From Christensenella sp. (GTDB taxonomy: Bacteria; Bacillota; Clostridia; Christensenellales; CAG-917): a stretch of 64,000 nt of DNA. The notes beneath the pieces were generated by a model. It searched no databases. It worked only from the letters and a program-made list of their open reading frames with translations, and was not told the DNA's origin. This document shows, piece by piece, positions 63,575 through 64,000 of the stretch (the stretch's first letter is position 1; every line of letters begins with the position of its first letter). The DNA lies in contig CP091723.1 of the NCBI GenBank assembly GCA_022009775.1, forward strand, positions 620,001 through 684,000. The letters run 5' to 3'. The translations under genes were made by a program, and so were the position numbers.

Positions 63575-64000
63575 TCAAATAAAGCTTTTGGCAATGCTAA
63601 TATACCATTCGTCTCCTTGAATATTTATTGTGTTCTTTGCAACAACCGTAATGATTTTTCTTTCGTTCTCGGTATTTTCGTTTTCATAATGTCCGTCAAA
63701 CAAATTGTCGCCGTCCGAATCATACATTGCGGAATAATAATAGTGTCCGTTGAATTTCGTAACGGTTTTTTCCGCTTTCAAAACGGTATTTGAGTCCACA
63801 AAAGTGATTTTCTTCTTTTCTATGACTACTTTGCGACCTATTTGCTGTTGCAACTCTCGGATTTTAGCGATCAAAACAGCATCGCATTCTTGCTCTTTCT
63901 TTTCGCCTGTCGTGTCGATGTAAACAAAAGAATTTTCCTTGAGTTCACATATATTCCACCACCCCGTTGTCAAGTCATTATTATAACGATTTCCATTAAA
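63575..64000 (-). CDS. Small lipoprotein-like protein, tandem copy B (5' end beyond the window)
   Basis: The paralog of the gene at 62965-63560: TGWWNICELKENSFVYID, KIRELQQQIGRKVVIEKKK and ITFVDSNTVLKAEKTV match copy A position by position. The frame is open to the right edge, so the true start (and presumably the lipobox) lies outside. Only 14 bases separate its stop from the start codon of copy A, whose RBS lies in that gap; the two form an operon. No function known. Confidence 0.8.
   Translation of the reverse strand, partial: FNGNRYNNDLTTGWWNICELKENSFVYIDTTGEKKEQECDAVLIAKIRELQQQIGRKVVIEKKKITFVDSNTVLKAEKTVTKFNGHYYYSAMYDSDGDNLFDGHYENENTENERKIITVVAKNTINIQGDEWYISIAKSFI

Noticed and set aside
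1..64000. CRISPR arrays, prophage, transposases, rRNA and tRNA genes
   Set aside because: Scanning both strands showed no regularly spaced repeats, integrase or transposase motifs, or RNA gene signatures.

Overview
This window comes from a low-to-medium GC Firmicutes-type genome. The spore maturation pair spmA/spmB (26.0-27.3 kb), lipoproteins with LVAC lipoboxes, consensus sigma-A promoters and U-tract terminators all point to an endospore-forming Clostridia relative, probably known mainly from metagenomes. That placement is inference; no rRNA marker is present. At least 18 genes or gene segments are interrupted by a single-base change in a short homopolymer (A, C, G or T runs of 3-6), and each repairs to a continuous family-like protein. 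I read these as consensus errors of a long-read assembly rather than true pseudogenes and give repaired coordinates and lengths. Translations taken from the raw sequence will be wrong at these points.

Layout. 0-9 kb: an ECF sigma factor with a cut-off downstream partner, a DEDDh exonuclease, a SprT-like protease, a Mn2+-type (yybP-ykoY) riboswitch in front of a P-type cation ATPase, an LCAT-like lipoprotein hydrolase, an unknown gene, and a 0.7-kb gene-free stretch of dispersed repeats. 9-20 kb: two DUF2804 paralogs whose 3' ends carry the same repeat, glmS, a Sir2 deacylase diverging from an aminotransferase across a palindromic promoter, a lipoprotein 5'-nucleotidase, a type B carboxylesterase and trmO. 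20-30 kb: housekeeping genes, namely an EamA transporter, rsmA, a TatD-associated radical SAM protein, tatD, metG, spmA-spmB, a DUF1858 protein, and an SPFH plus zinc-ribbon membrane pair.

30.2-56.6 kb: one gene fills 26.5 kb. After repair of five one-base homopolymer insertions it encodes a single lipoprotein of about 8,821 residues (the repaired length is an exact multiple of three). It has a lipobox at the N-terminus, about 6,500 residues built from a recurring beta-rich module (core like Y-x-x-G-x-x-Y-[VI]-D-L-x-x-L-G, then a helix, then a linker resembling ALTADD), and about 2,200 residues of Ig-like (Big_4-type) repeats. A perfect TTGACA-N17-TATAAT promoter drives it. This is the outstanding feature of the window: a giant surface protein with a repeat family I cannot name.

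57-64 kb: an HGSNAT/DUF1624-type membrane acyltransferase, a bPH-domain membrane protein, a GH127-like protein diverging from an archaeal-type phosphoglycerate mutase, a four-helix membrane protein, and tandem paralogous small lipoproteins running off the right edge. The common themes are the cell envelope (giant lipoprotein, several other lipoproteins, envelope-located hydrolases) and use of both Shine-Dalgarno-led and apparently leaderless messages.
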